Assembly: GCA_947494715.1 (NCBI GenBank)
Contig: CANLWG010000012.1
Coordinates: 124,001 to 188,000, forward strand
DNA length: 64,000 nt
From: an uncultured Flavobacteriaceae bacterium
GTDB taxonomy: Bacteria > Bacteroidota > Bacteroidia > Flavobacteriales > Flavobacteriaceae
Reading direction: 5' to 3'
Below are positions 36,015 to 43,691 of this stretch, in pieces. Both the position numbers and the translations under genes were made by a program. Within the stretch, counting starts at the first letter, position 1; each line of letters begins with the position of its first letter. The notes under the pieces are model-generated. The model saw nothing but the letters and a program-made list of their open reading frames with translations. It made no database searches and had not been told where the DNA came from.

Positions 36015-37043
36015 TCATGAATTCGGTTGCAGAATACTCTTGATCACTTTTCCCGAATGCATGGCGGTAAAAGCGGTATGCCATTCTTCTACACCCCAAA
36101 TTCCACCAATAATCGGTTTCACATCAAGGCGACCGGATTGCATTAAGGACAGTACTTTCTCCCAGATAGGCCAGTTATGGCTAAAACTTCCCTGCAATCG
36201 TACATTTTTTTGAACCAAAGGATCTAAGGAGAATTTAAGTGGTTGCGGTCCCCAACCTACTTTTGTTATCTGACCATTGGGGCGAACCAATTGAAGGGCA
36301 ATTTGCATAGTTTGGCTTACACCGGCAGCATCGATTACACAGTCAACGCCCAACCCATCCTTTTCCTTTGACCATTCGGAAGCATCTCCGACTATGGCAT
36401 GGCAATTATACCGAAGTGCGGTTTTTAATCGTTCTTTATCGGACTCCAAACCTACTATGGCAACTTCGCCCCCACATAAAACGGCCATGGCGGCACAAAG
36501 GATACCTATGGTACCCGGACCTAAAACAATAACACGATCTCCGGGCCTAATATTCGAATTTACGATAACCGCATTGTAGGCCACGGAACAGGGTTCCGTT
36601 AAACAAGCATGCTCAAAAGGCAAATCTTTAGGTACGGTATGAAGGCATCTTGCCGGGACCCGGACAAATTGTGTCATAGCACCGTTTACCCCATAACCAA
36701 AACCTTTTCTATCCGGATCCAGATTATAAAGCCCTTGACGGGAGAGGGGGCTATCCGGATTTATTATAGCGGCGGTTTCACTGACTACCCTATCTCCTTC
36801 CTGCCAATCCTTTACACGATTTCCCAGTTCCACGACATGCCCTCCAAATTCATGGCCCAATACCACAGGATAGTTTACCGGCCAACTATGATCCGCCGTC
36901 CATTGATGTAGATCACTGCCACATACCCCGACATGGGACACTTTAAGCAAAACATCATCTTCCCCAATAGTGGGTTTTGGAATCTCCCTTACCTCAACAC
37001 TACCTTTTTCAGGTGCAAAATTAACGACTGCAGCAGATTTCAT
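36015..37043 (-). CDS. Zinc-dependent alcohol/polyol dehydrogenase (MDR family)
   Basis: 342 residues. Catalytic zinc ligands are seen in GVCGSDLHQW (Cys) and LGHEFGGHVVE (His-Glu). The Rossmann motif is VLGPGTIGILCA. The lobe that normally holds four structural-zinc cysteines reads VVSETAAIINPDSPLSRQG and has none, as in some sorbitol-type dehydrogenases. It probably acts on a sugar, polyol or sugar acid within the operon (HUMPS enzyme, SDR, TIM-barrel isomerase). 15 bases separate it from the HUMPS gene. Confidence 0.92.
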   Translation of the reverse strand: MKSAAVVNFAPEKGSVEVREIPKPTIGEDDVLLKVSHVGVCGSDLHQWTADHSWPVNYPVVLGHEFGGHVVELGNRVKDWQEGDRVVSETAAIINPDSPLSRQGLYNLDPDRKGFGYGVNGAMTQFVRVPARCLHTVPKDLPFEHACLTEPCSVAYNAVIVNSNIRPGDRVIVLGPGTIGILCAAMAVLCGGEVAIVGLESDKERLKTALRYNCHAIVGDASEWSKEKDGLGVDCVIDAAGVSQTMQIALQLVRPNGQITKVGWGPQPLKFSLDPLVQKNVRLQGSFSHNWPIWEKVLSLMQSGRLDVKPIIGGIWGVEEWHTAFTAMHSGKVIKSILQPNS

Positions 37044-37058
37044 AAATACACAATTTGT

Positions 37059-37757
37059 TTAGTTGGAAGGTTGTCCATATCTATGGATTTTTTCACAAAT
37101 GAGTCTAAGTGAACTTTCAAGATCGCCCTCTGCCGTTTTGAAGGCATCGGCATCTATAGTGAGCGGGGCACCAAGAACCACCATGGGGGCGCCATATTCC
37201 GGGCATTGAATGGCCTGTTCCAGGGAAAGTCCGCCTACAGCTTGCACGGGAACATTTACCGCAGCGACTATCTTTCGCAATTCGTCCAAAGGGCTTGGCA
37301 TGGGTAGTCCTGCCGCCGCTATACCTCTTCTTTCATCGTAGCCAATATGATGAATGATATAATCACAACCAAGCGCTTCCAGTTTTTTCGCTCCCTCCAC
37401 CATATCGGGGCAACCCAAATTATCGCCCATGACCTTTACATTAAAGTCCTTCCCTGCCTGCACCACTACCTTAATGGTCTCTTCATGTGCGCGTGCCATG
37501 ACAACCACATGGGTGGCACCGGCTTTTGCCATCATTTCAGTTTCCAGATACCCGCCATCCATGGTTTTCAAATCCGCCACAATAGGAACATCCGGGAAGG
37601 CGGCCCTTAGTTTTTTTACACCGTGCAGGCCTTCTGCCAAAAGTAGGGGAGTCCCGGCCTCCAGCCAATCCACGCCAGCACGTAACGCCATTGCTGCCGT
37701 TTCCAGGGCTTCATCAATATGGGTAAGATCTAGGGATATTTGAACGATAGGTTGCAT
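37059..37757 (-). CDS. HUMPS-family decarboxylase/aldolase (3-hexulose-6-phosphate synthase or 3-keto-L-gulonate-6-phosphate decarboxylase-like)
   Basis: 232 residues, OMP-decarboxylase superfamily TIM barrel: ISLDLTHIDEALETA strand, metal-binding IVADLKTMDGG (Asp-x-Lys-x-x-Asp), VMARAHEET, and the phosphate-binding VQAVGGLSLEQA. The superfamily members catalyse aldol or decarboxylation steps on keto sugar phosphates. First gene of the operon, so the pathway probably feeds a keto-acid sugar into pentose-phosphate intermediates (inference). Confidence 0.88.
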   Translation of the reverse strand: MQPIVQISLDLTHIDEALETAAMALRAGVDWLEAGTPLLLAEGLHGVKKLRAAFPDVPIVADLKTMDGGYLETEMMAKAGATHVVVMARAHEETIKVVVQAGKDFNVKVMGDNLGCPDMVEGAKKLEALGCDYIIHHIGYDERRGIAAAGLPMPSPLDELRKIVAAVNVPVQAVGGLSLEQAIQCPEYGAPMVVLGAPLTIDADAFKTAEGDLESSLRLICEKIHRYGQPSN

Positions 37758-38251
37758 ACAAAAAGATTATCCTATAAATATAGAAATTTAAGGGCAAGGA
37801 TGGTAAGGTAAAAGAAAAGTGTTCAGGAACTATTAACTAGGAGAACAAAAGAAAGTTTGGAGTTCAGATTCTTTTGAACGGTAAACAAGAGCTCTCAAAA
37901 CATAAAAAGTCAAAGCGTTTGCTTTGATTTTTTCTCCGTAATACTAGAGGCGGGAATTGAAATCTTCATCTGCATTCAACTTGTTTAAATAAAATATATT
38001 ATGATAACTACCTATAAATAATTACTTTATATATTCAGAATATTTAATATTGTTGATAATTATTGAGAACTATTGAATAGAATCGTGCAATAAACGTGCA
38101 AATATTGTAACCACATATAAAACTTATGCTAATTATTCCTCTTATGATGAAACTAATGCCCATAATACAGAGCTTTTTGTGGTTTAGTTTTTATCATAAC
38201 TCCATTATTATTGTTTGAAAAACCGTACTTTAAAAAATCAGAATCGTTGAA
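37758..38251. other. Divergent intergenic region holding a hairpin/core repeat module
   Basis: 494 bases between the divergent sugar operon and the Gfo/Idh/MocA gene. A terminator-like hairpin module at 37904-37961 has no gene to terminate, which supports its being a mobile or attachment remnant. The rest is AT-rich; no TAnnTTTG box was found for either gene. Confidence 0.6.
37904..37961 (+). repeat. Hairpin/core module, copy 1 (candidate attachment remnant)
   Basis: An A-tract, hairpin TCAAAGC-GTTT-GCTTTGA and T-tract are followed 14 bases later by TACTAGAGGCGGGAATTGAA. The core is a variant of CGTACTCGAGGCGGGA found at 39799 and 39963. Read on the minus strand it gives TTCAATTCCCGCC, resembling the T-loop/acceptor 3' end of a tRNA, but the 5' T-stem is absent, so it is not a tRNA gene. 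Confidence 0.6.
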
Positions 38252-39571
38252 ATGAGTAGTAGAAGAAAATTTATTAAAAATGTAAGTGCAGCCTCTCTTG
38301 CCACAGCTGTTTCTTTGGGCGAGGTGTCGGCCAAAAACCCAATTAAAGATAGGGAAGTGGTGAATGTTGGCCTCATAGGTGTTAGAGGGATGGGATGGGC
38401 AGACCTCCGTTCTTTTCTTAAAAACAAGGGAACAGCATGTATTGCACTTTGTGATGTGGACAGCGATTTGTTGGAAAAACGCGCAAAGGAAATAGAAACA
38501 AAAACAGGTCAACGCCCAAAAACTTTTAATGACCATCGTAAATTTTTAAAAATCAAAGAAATGGATGCCATTTTTATTGGTACTCCAGACCATTGGCACT
38601 GTATTCAGATGATCGATGCCTGTGTGGCAGGAAAAGATGTATATGTAGAGAAACCAATAGCCAATAGTATTCACGAGGCAGATTTGATGGTAAAAGCAGT
38701 ACGCAAGTACAATAGGGTAGTGCAGGTAGGCCAATGGCAAAGAAGCGACCCCCATTGGCATTCGGCCTTTGAATATTTGGATTCCGGTGCCCTGGGCAAG
38801 ATACGGCAGGTGAAAGCCTGGGCAAATGTAAATTACGGTCGTGGTTTTGATGTGGTAGAAGATACTGATCCTCCCCAGGAAGTGGACTACAACAGATGGT
38901 TGGGGCCGGCTCCGGAAAGACCATTTAATAAAAATAGATTTCATGGTACATTTAGGTATTTCTGGGATTATGCGGGGGGCCTTATGACCGACTGGGGAGT
39001 TCATATGCTGGATATGGTATTACTTGGCATGAATGCCACTGCGCCTAAATCTGTAGTAGCCATTGGTGGTAAAATTGCTTTTCCCAACAATGCAGCAGAA
39101 ACTCCGGATACGCTGACGACAGTCTATGATTTTGGGAATTTCAGCTTTATTTGGGAACAATTTATGGGCATGGGGACATCGCCGTATTTAGAAGAATCTG
39201 GTGAACCTGGAGTGGCTTTTATTGGTGAGAATGGTATTTTGGCCATCAACAGGGCAAGCTGGAAAGTGCTACCCCTTCAGCACGATGGTAAATACTTAAC
39301 AGAAGTATTACCACCCCGAAAAAGTCGTGTCAGCGGCCTGGATGCTCACACTGCAAATTTCCTGGAATGCATCAAAAATCGAAAAGATCCTAATTGTACT
39401 ATTGAAATGGGAAGAAATGCCGCTCTGGTAGCCCATTTAGGGAATATGGCCTACCGAACTGGTAAAAAGCTGCAATGGAACGATGTGGAAGGCATAGTCT
39501 CTAATGCATCTGAAGCCAATGCTTACATAAAACCAAATTATCGGTCGCCATGGCAATTGTGGGAGGGATAG
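38252..39571 (+). CDS. Tat-exported Gfo/Idh/MocA-family oxidoreductase
   Basis: 439 residues. A twin-arginine-like signal is clear (SRRKFIKNVSAASLATAVSLG), implying folded export to the periplasm. The Rossmann domain begins VNVGLIGVRGMGWADL, followed by ALCDVDSD, FIGTPDHWHC and the signature VYVEKPIANS. Family enzymes act on sugars with a tightly held NAD(P). It is divergent from the cytoplasmic sugar operon and framed by hairpin/core repeats at 37904 and 39761, so it may have been captured with them (inference). Substrate unknown. Confidence 0.92.
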   Translation: MSSRRKFIKNVSAASLATAVSLGEVSAKNPIKDREVVNVGLIGVRGMGWADLRSFLKNKGTACIALCDVDSDLLEKRAKEIETKTGQRPKTFNDHRKFLKIKEMDAIFIGTPDHWHCIQMIDACVAGKDVYVEKPIANSIHEADLMVKAVRKYNRVVQVGQWQRSDPHWHSAFEYLDSGALGKIRQVKAWANVNYGRGFDVVEDTDPPQEVDYNRWLGPAPERPFNKNRFHGTFRYFWDYAGGLMTDWGVHMLDMVLLGMNATAPKSVVAIGGKIAFPNNAAETPDTLTTVYDFGNFSFIWEQFMGMGTSPYLEESGEPGVAFIGENGILAINRASWKVLPLQHDGKYLTEVLPPRKSRVSGLDAHTANFLECIKNRKDPNCTIEMGRNAALVAHLGNMAYRTGKKLQWNDVEGIVSNASEANAYIKPNYRSPWQLWEG

Positions 39572-39760
39572 GTGTTTTTGTTGTAAACAGATTAGTTGAA
39601 AAGATAATACCCGAAGGATTTCCAGAAATTGTGTACCGTATTTTGAATTTGGGTATTCCTTTTTCAGTAGGGTAGGGAGTCTTGGCGTTAATAATTATCG
39701 AAGCCTTGTAAATAATTTAACCAAAGTGAGGGGTTTTTAAAATGGTTCATTTTGTTTCAT

Positions 39761-39814
39761 AAAAAAACCAAGGTTTTAGCCTTGGTTTTTTACGTATCCG
39801 TACTCGAGGCGGGA
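39761..39814 (+). repeat. Hairpin/core module, copy 2
   Basis: Stem AAAAACCAAGG / CCTTGGTTTTT (39763-39773 and 39780-39790) followed 8 bases later by the core CGTACTCGAGGCGGGA (39799-39814). The hairpin also serves as a bidirectional terminator after the Gfo/Idh/MocA gene. The 16-base core is identical to that at 39963-39978. Confidence 0.75.
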
Positions 39815-39850
39815 ATTACCTTTGGTGAGTCCCGCTCAAACGTGGTGAAG

Positions 39851-39882
39851 ACAAAAACCAAGACCAGAGGCTTGGTTTTTGT
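39851..39882. other. Hairpin between two core repeats
   Basis: Twelve-base perfect stem ACAAAAACCAAG (39851-39862) / CTTGGTTTTTGT (39871-39882) with an 8-base loop. Same A-tract/CCAAG/T-tract style as the other modules but with no core repeat after it. Confidence 0.65.
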
Positions 39883-39930
39883 TTTGTCCACATAGGCGCA
39901 AACAAGTTTGACCAAGTTCCCAAAACAAAA

Positions 39931-39978
39931 AACCAGTGCGAAAGCACTGGTTTTTATCTATTCGTACTCGAGGCGGGA
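39931..39978 (+). repeat. Hairpin/core module, copy 3, element boundary candidate
   Basis: CCAGTGC-GAAA-GCACTGG (39933-39950, GNRA-type loop) with A-tract before and T-tract after, then CGTACTCGAGGCGGGA at 39963-39978. It is the copy nearest the integrase gene (161 bases before its start), hence the best candidate for the left attachment core of the element. Confidence 0.65.
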
Positions 39979-40091
39979 GTACCATATATTCTAATTGCTC
40001 TTGAATCCCTTTAAATACGCTAGTATCGATATACAATGGGATTAGATACATCCCTTTAAACTAGATTATTTTAGTTTTATGAAGAATATTT

Positions 40092-40114
40092 CCCCCTATT
40101 TTGCCCCCTATTTT
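40092..40114 (+). promoter_or_regulatory. Tandem CCCCCTATTTT repeats upstream of the integrase
   Basis: Two identical 11-base direct repeats, 40092-40102 and 40104-40114, one base apart. They lie 26 bases before the integrase ATG and partly upstream of a near-consensus -7 box TATCTTTA (40126-40133). They could be arm-type integrase sites or an operator for the integrase promoter. Confidence 0.5.
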
Positions 40115-40139
40115 ATCAGATTTCGTATCTTTATAGAGT

Positions 40140-41375
40140 ATGCAAGTTTCATTTGATTTAAGAAGGGACAAGGTCGATAAACACGGGTTAATGCCCGTTA
40201 GGGCTTTGATTACCTTCGAGGGTTTTCGAATCCGTAGGGTAGTGCAGGGGGCAAAATCGGATGGGAAACATTGGAATGCGAAAAATGAACGGATAAAGCC
40301 GCCTTTGAAATCGGAAGCCTACAATTACCATTTGGAGTATAATGATAAGATCGAACGTTTCGAGCAGAAGGCAAAAGAATTATTTCGGTTTTACCATATC
40401 CATGAAATCGCCCCGACCAAGGAGGATTTTCAAATGCGCTTCGACTCCGACAGGGGTATAAATATCTCAAATGATTTTGTGACATGCTTTGATGAATTTA
40501 TCGAGACGGGCAGACTGACCAAGGCAGAACGGACTTTAAAGTCATATGTAACGGCGCTTAATGTTTTTAAGGATTTTAGTTTCAAAGAAGATTATCCTTT
40601 ACGATTCGATACCATCAATAATGAATTCTTCATTAAATTTCAGGAGTTCTGCTTCTTAGTAAAGAAAACCAAGAACAATTATTTTTCAAGACTGATTACC
40701 ACTTTGAAAACATTCATGAGGTGGGCCATGGAGAACGGGTATCATGAGAACGTTACCTTCCTCAAATTCAAAGCCCCGGAGGAAGAAATAGAGGTCATAT
40801 ACCTTACCCTTGATGAATTAATGACGCTATACAATCACGATTTCAAAACGGAAAAATTAAGACGGGTCAGGGATTTCTATTGCTTTGGATGCTTTACGGG
40901 TCTCCGATTTTCCGATTTAAAAAATCTTCGGCCGTCGAATATATCCGAGAATGAGATCAAACTGAATATTCAAAAGACCAAAACGATCGATCATCGTGTT
41001 CCCCTAAATGAATACGCTAAAGCCATATTAGTGAAGTATAAGGATACCATTTGGGAACCCTTGCCTCTAATCTCCTCACAGAAGTTTAATAAGTATATCA
41101 AGGAATGTTGCCAAATTGCAAAGATCGATACCCCGACTTCAATTACTCGATATATTGGCACGCGAAGGTTGGATAAGACCGTTCCGAAATATGAGCTGAT
41201 AACAAGTCACACCGCCCGTAAGACCTTCGTAACGAATAGTTTGGTTTTGGGCATGAAAGAAATGGTCGTAAGAAATATTACAGGCCATAAAAAAGAGGAG
41301 ACTTTTAGACGATATGTGAAAATTGCCGAAAGCCTTAAGCAAGAAGAAATGTCGAAGGCATGGAGCAAAATTTAA
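40140..41375 (+). CDS. Tyrosine-type site-specific recombinase (integrase)
   Basis: 411 residues with the standard Bacteroidota phage-integrase layout: N-terminal arm-binding domain (about 1-90), SAM-like core-binding domain (about 110-220), and catalytic domain (about 230-405). Catalytic residues are visible: Arg in CFTGLRFSDL, His-x-x-Arg in SHTARKTFV, His in ITGHKKEETF and the nucleophile Tyr in FRRYVKI. It should integrate and excise the element at the core repeats to its left. Apparently intact. Confidence 0.95.
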   Translation: MQVSFDLRRDKVDKHGLMPVRALITFEGFRIRRVVQGAKSDGKHWNAKNERIKPPLKSEAYNYHLEYNDKIERFEQKAKELFRFYHIHEIAPTKEDFQMRFDSDRGINISNDFVTCFDEFIETGRLTKAERTLKSYVTALNVFKDFSFKEDYPLRFDTINNEFFIKFQEFCFLVKKTKNNYFSRLITTLKTFMRWAMENGYHENVTFLKFKAPEEEIEVIYLTLDELMTLYNHDFKTEKLRRVRDFYCFGCFTGLRFSDLKNLRPSNISENEIKLNIQKTKTIDHRVPLNEYAKAILVKYKDTIWEPLPLISSQKFNKYIKECCQIAKIDTPTSITRYIGTRRLDKTVPKYELITSHTARKTFVTNSLVLGMKEMVVRNITGHKKEETFRRYVKIAESLKQEEMSKAWSKI

Positions 41376-41458
41376 GTAAATAAACAGCTGCCTTTTCCAT
41401 ATCGTACTGATTAGCAATTCGCTACTTCAACTATCAGTATAAGATTTTCCTTAAAAAA

Positions 41459-41486
41459 GCGTTTGAATAAAACGATTCCCAAACGC
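41459..41486. promoter_or_regulatory. Inverted repeat before the unknown 491-residue protein
   Basis: GCGTTTG (41459-41465) and CAAACGC (41480-41486) form a 7-base dyad with 14-base spacing, ending 8 bases before the presumed start. It may be an operator or a recombination-accessory site. Sequence symmetry is the only support. Confidence 0.35.
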
Positions 41487-41494
41487 AAATACGC

Positions 41495-42970
41495 TTGATT
41501 AGCTGCCTAAATATACAAGAAGCCTTAGACCCGATAAAGTTGTTTTTCTTCAGCGACTTTCAGACCAAGGAATTCAAAACGTACATCAGATTAAAAGTAC
41601 TGAAGCTTAGTCCCTATCAATATTATCATTTGTTAGCGTGGTTACTTGAAAATATAAAGGATGATGCACTGATATCAAATCTAGATGTCCTCTTTGATTT
41701 TTCAATATTGAACCCAAAGAAATATTTACCAAGGGAGGAACAGTCAATAGAAGCTTATGAGTCTGTAGAAGGTCTATTTCTCCCGAATCGATTTAATGAG
41801 GACTGTTTTAAGTTTTTCCATATGGATTTTGGTACCATGAAATTCTTGCTGGAGGAATTGGTTTCCCAAGACCGAATAAACAGATTTTTGTTTTATTTCA
41901 AATCAAGAAAGGCTATCAAGAAACCTGAAATTGACCTTGAACGATTATTAAACTTGATGTCGCTGGAGGAACGCCTTTGCTTCCCAATTTATGATTTGAA
42001 AGAAGGAGATCCGATTTCGTTTTATGGCCATGCCCTCAACTTTCTTAAAGGTTGTGTTGATCGAGAAGCCAAATCGTTAAAACACTCATTAGCCGAGGAA
42101 ATGGAAAAGGAAGGGAACAAAATCAAGAAATTGTTTGTCGGAAAAGGAAAGCAGGAATTACCTTATGCGGTAATGGACAGGTCAGTATTATTATGGCCTA
42201 TGCTGGTCGGTTTTGAAAAATGGAAGCGATTGGTCATCGATGCTTTAAAGAATAAGGAACACTTCAATCTATTGAAAACCAAATTTTTGTTCTCTTTGGA
42301 AGAGCTGGAAGAAATGATAGGGGAAGAATACTTTCAAGATATGACTGCTAACGTTCATGGTCGAACTATGATAGTTGAGGATAAAGAAACTGGAATAAAA
42401 ACGCTTAAGTCTATCTCATCACCTTTCGTTCATTCGTCCAAATTTTCAAACTGGTTAAAAAGTTTAAAATCGACAGATTTAAAAGTTACCATTAAAAAAG
42501 AAACGGAGGAAGCACCCAAAAATCAAATCATTATCTCTAAGAAGGGTTCACAAAAAAGGTTAATGAAAGCTCTTTTGGACTTTTTTGATTATCTAAAGCT
42601 TTGTCTTGATGAAGACCAAGAAAGGACCATGGAAAGTTTTCTGTATCGTAATTTTTCATTTGAATCCGATGACAAAATCGATTTTTCCAAGCGTACCGTC
42701 AACAATTATGGTTTCCGGCCCTTGGATTTTATCCCGTCCAAACACGCCAAAGATTTTGCAAAACTATTTTTATACCTCTCTGACAAAGATTACCTTCTTA
42801 GCAGTAAGACCCAAATCATTCGAACTTTGGACAAAGATATCCATGAGAAAAATGGTAAAGATGGGTTTAGTTATAGTTCTTTGATTCGGATTCCGACAGA
42901 TGAACACCATCTTTTCCCTGACAAGGAGATTAGAAGACGCATACGATCTATACTTAAGATAGGCGATTGA
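41495..42970 (+). CDS. Unknown 491-residue protein of the integration module
   Basis: I do not recognise a family. The protein is rich in K, E, L and F, mostly helical, without membrane segments, signal peptide or an obvious catalytic motif. Its middle has a lysine-rich linker (KETEEAPKNQIIISKKGSQK) separating N-terminal and C-terminal halves. The start is a TTG (no in-frame ATG until residue 109), preceded by a short inverted repeat. It sits between the integrase and the HTH/excisionase-like protein, so a role in element maintenance or regulation is likely by position only. Confidence 0.75.
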   Translation: MISCLNIQEALDPIKLFFFSDFQTKEFKTYIRLKVLKLSPYQYYHLLAWLLENIKDDALISNLDVLFDFSILNPKKYLPREEQSIEAYESVEGLFLPNRFNEDCFKFFHMDFGTMKFLLEELVSQDRINRFLFYFKSRKAIKKPEIDLERLLNLMSLEERLCFPIYDLKEGDPISFYGHALNFLKGCVDREAKSLKHSLAEEMEKEGNKIKKLFVGKGKQELPYAVMDRSVLLWPMLVGFEKWKRLVIDALKNKEHFNLLKTKFLFSLEELEEMIGEEYFQDMTANVHGRTMIVEDKETGIKTLKSISSPFVHSSKFSNWLKSLKSTDLKVTIKKETEEAPKNQIIISKKGSQKRLMKALLDFFDYLKLCLDEDQERTMESFLYRNFSFESDDKIDFSKRTVNNYGFRPLDFIPSKHAKDFAKLFLYLSDKDYLLSSKTQIIRTLDKDIHEKNGKDGFSYSSLIRIPTDEHHLFPDKEIRRRIRSILKIGD

Positions 42971-43124
42971 TTGCACTGCTTTCCTTTGGTTTGCGCATTA
43001 TTTGCCACCGTATAGGTATATATCAGCTCATACAATGCACTAACCTAAAAGGTGCAAGCGCATTTTACGAATTTATCCCCAATTTAGTTATCCGGCTTTT
43101 TGTTCCGGTTTAAATACGTTAAAT

Positions 43125-43424
43125 ATGGGAAATGTACTTTTTTACACGCACACGAAAGAAGATTTGAAAAGAACCGTTAAAATGGTCTTGGAAGAATTAC
43201 GGAAAACGGAATTTATAAACGAGAGTTCGATCAACCCAGAAGATGATCGATTAAGCCAACAAGAGGCCGCTAAATTCTTGGGCATCTCCGTGACTTCATT
43301 GATTAATTGGAAGAAGAAAAAAATTGTTCCTTATTACCAAATTGGTCGAGCGATATTCTACTCTAAAAAAGAATTACTTGATTTGGCTAGAAAAAATGCC
43401 TTTGTTCGAAGGTCTAGATATTGA
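43125..43424 (+). CDS. HTH-domain DNA-binding protein, excisionase-like
   Basis: 99 residues. The C-terminal half is a MerR/excisionase-type helix-turn-helix (HTH_17): LSQQEAAKFLGISVTSLINW, the wing KKKIVPYYQIGRAIFYSK and the helix KKELLDLA. The N-terminal 35 residues are helical and charged. Such proteins in Bacteroidota elements act as excisionases or regulators beside the integrase. Likely helps control excision (inference). Confidence 0.88.
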   Translation: MGNVLFYTHTKEDLKRTVKMVLEELRKTEFINESSINPEDDRLSQQEAAKFLGISVTSLINWKKKKIVPYYQIGRAIFYSKKELLDLARKNAFVRRSRY

Positions 43425-43485
43425 TTCATTATTCGTTAGTTATTTATATTTTTTTGAGGGCAAAAGTGTCCCCTAAGTCTTTAAG

Positions 43486-43549
43486 TAACGAAACAACTAA
43501 AAATAACCACGTGTGGGACAATCCCACTCAATTGTTATCATTTTCGTTA
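43486..43549. promoter_or_regulatory. Nested dyad after the excisionase-like gene
   Basis: Three nested inverted pairs share nearly the same centre: TAACGAAA (43486-43493) / TTTCGTTA (43542-43549), ATAAC (43503-43507) / GTTAT (43534-43538), and GTGGGA (43513-43518) / TCCCAC (43522-43527) with loop CAA. It sits in the 267-base gap before the cargo. It could be a terminator-like RNA fold, an operator, or a recombinase binding site. Confidence 0.45.
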
Positions 43550-43691
43550 GTTTATCCCGCAAAAAAGCCGTTTTATTAGCCGGAAGAGCATCATTCAACC
43601 AAATAGCAAAATTAATCACAAAAGAAGAAAAGGGACAAATATATGCTACCCCCTGATTCCTTAAAAAACTGAACTAACTCAACAAAATGTT

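Larger units (their letters stand above)
39572..40139. other. Gap between the Gfo/Idh gene and the integrase: hairpins and core repeats
   Basis: 568 bases without a gene, containing two full hairpin/core modules (39761-39814, 39931-39978), an extra hairpin (39851-39882), and near the integrase a pair of CCCCCTATTTT repeats. The interval 39815-39930 between the two cores contains no recognisable gene. Confidence 0.7.

Noticed and set aside
38252-39571. Gfo/Idh gene as part of the integrative element
   Set aside because: It lies left of the integrase and of the closest core repeat; it may be a remnant of an earlier insertion but cannot be assigned to the present element.
39799-39978. tRNA gene on the minus strand
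   Set aside because: Only a sequence like the T-loop/acceptor end is present; there is no matching 5' T-stem, anticodon arm or D-arm.
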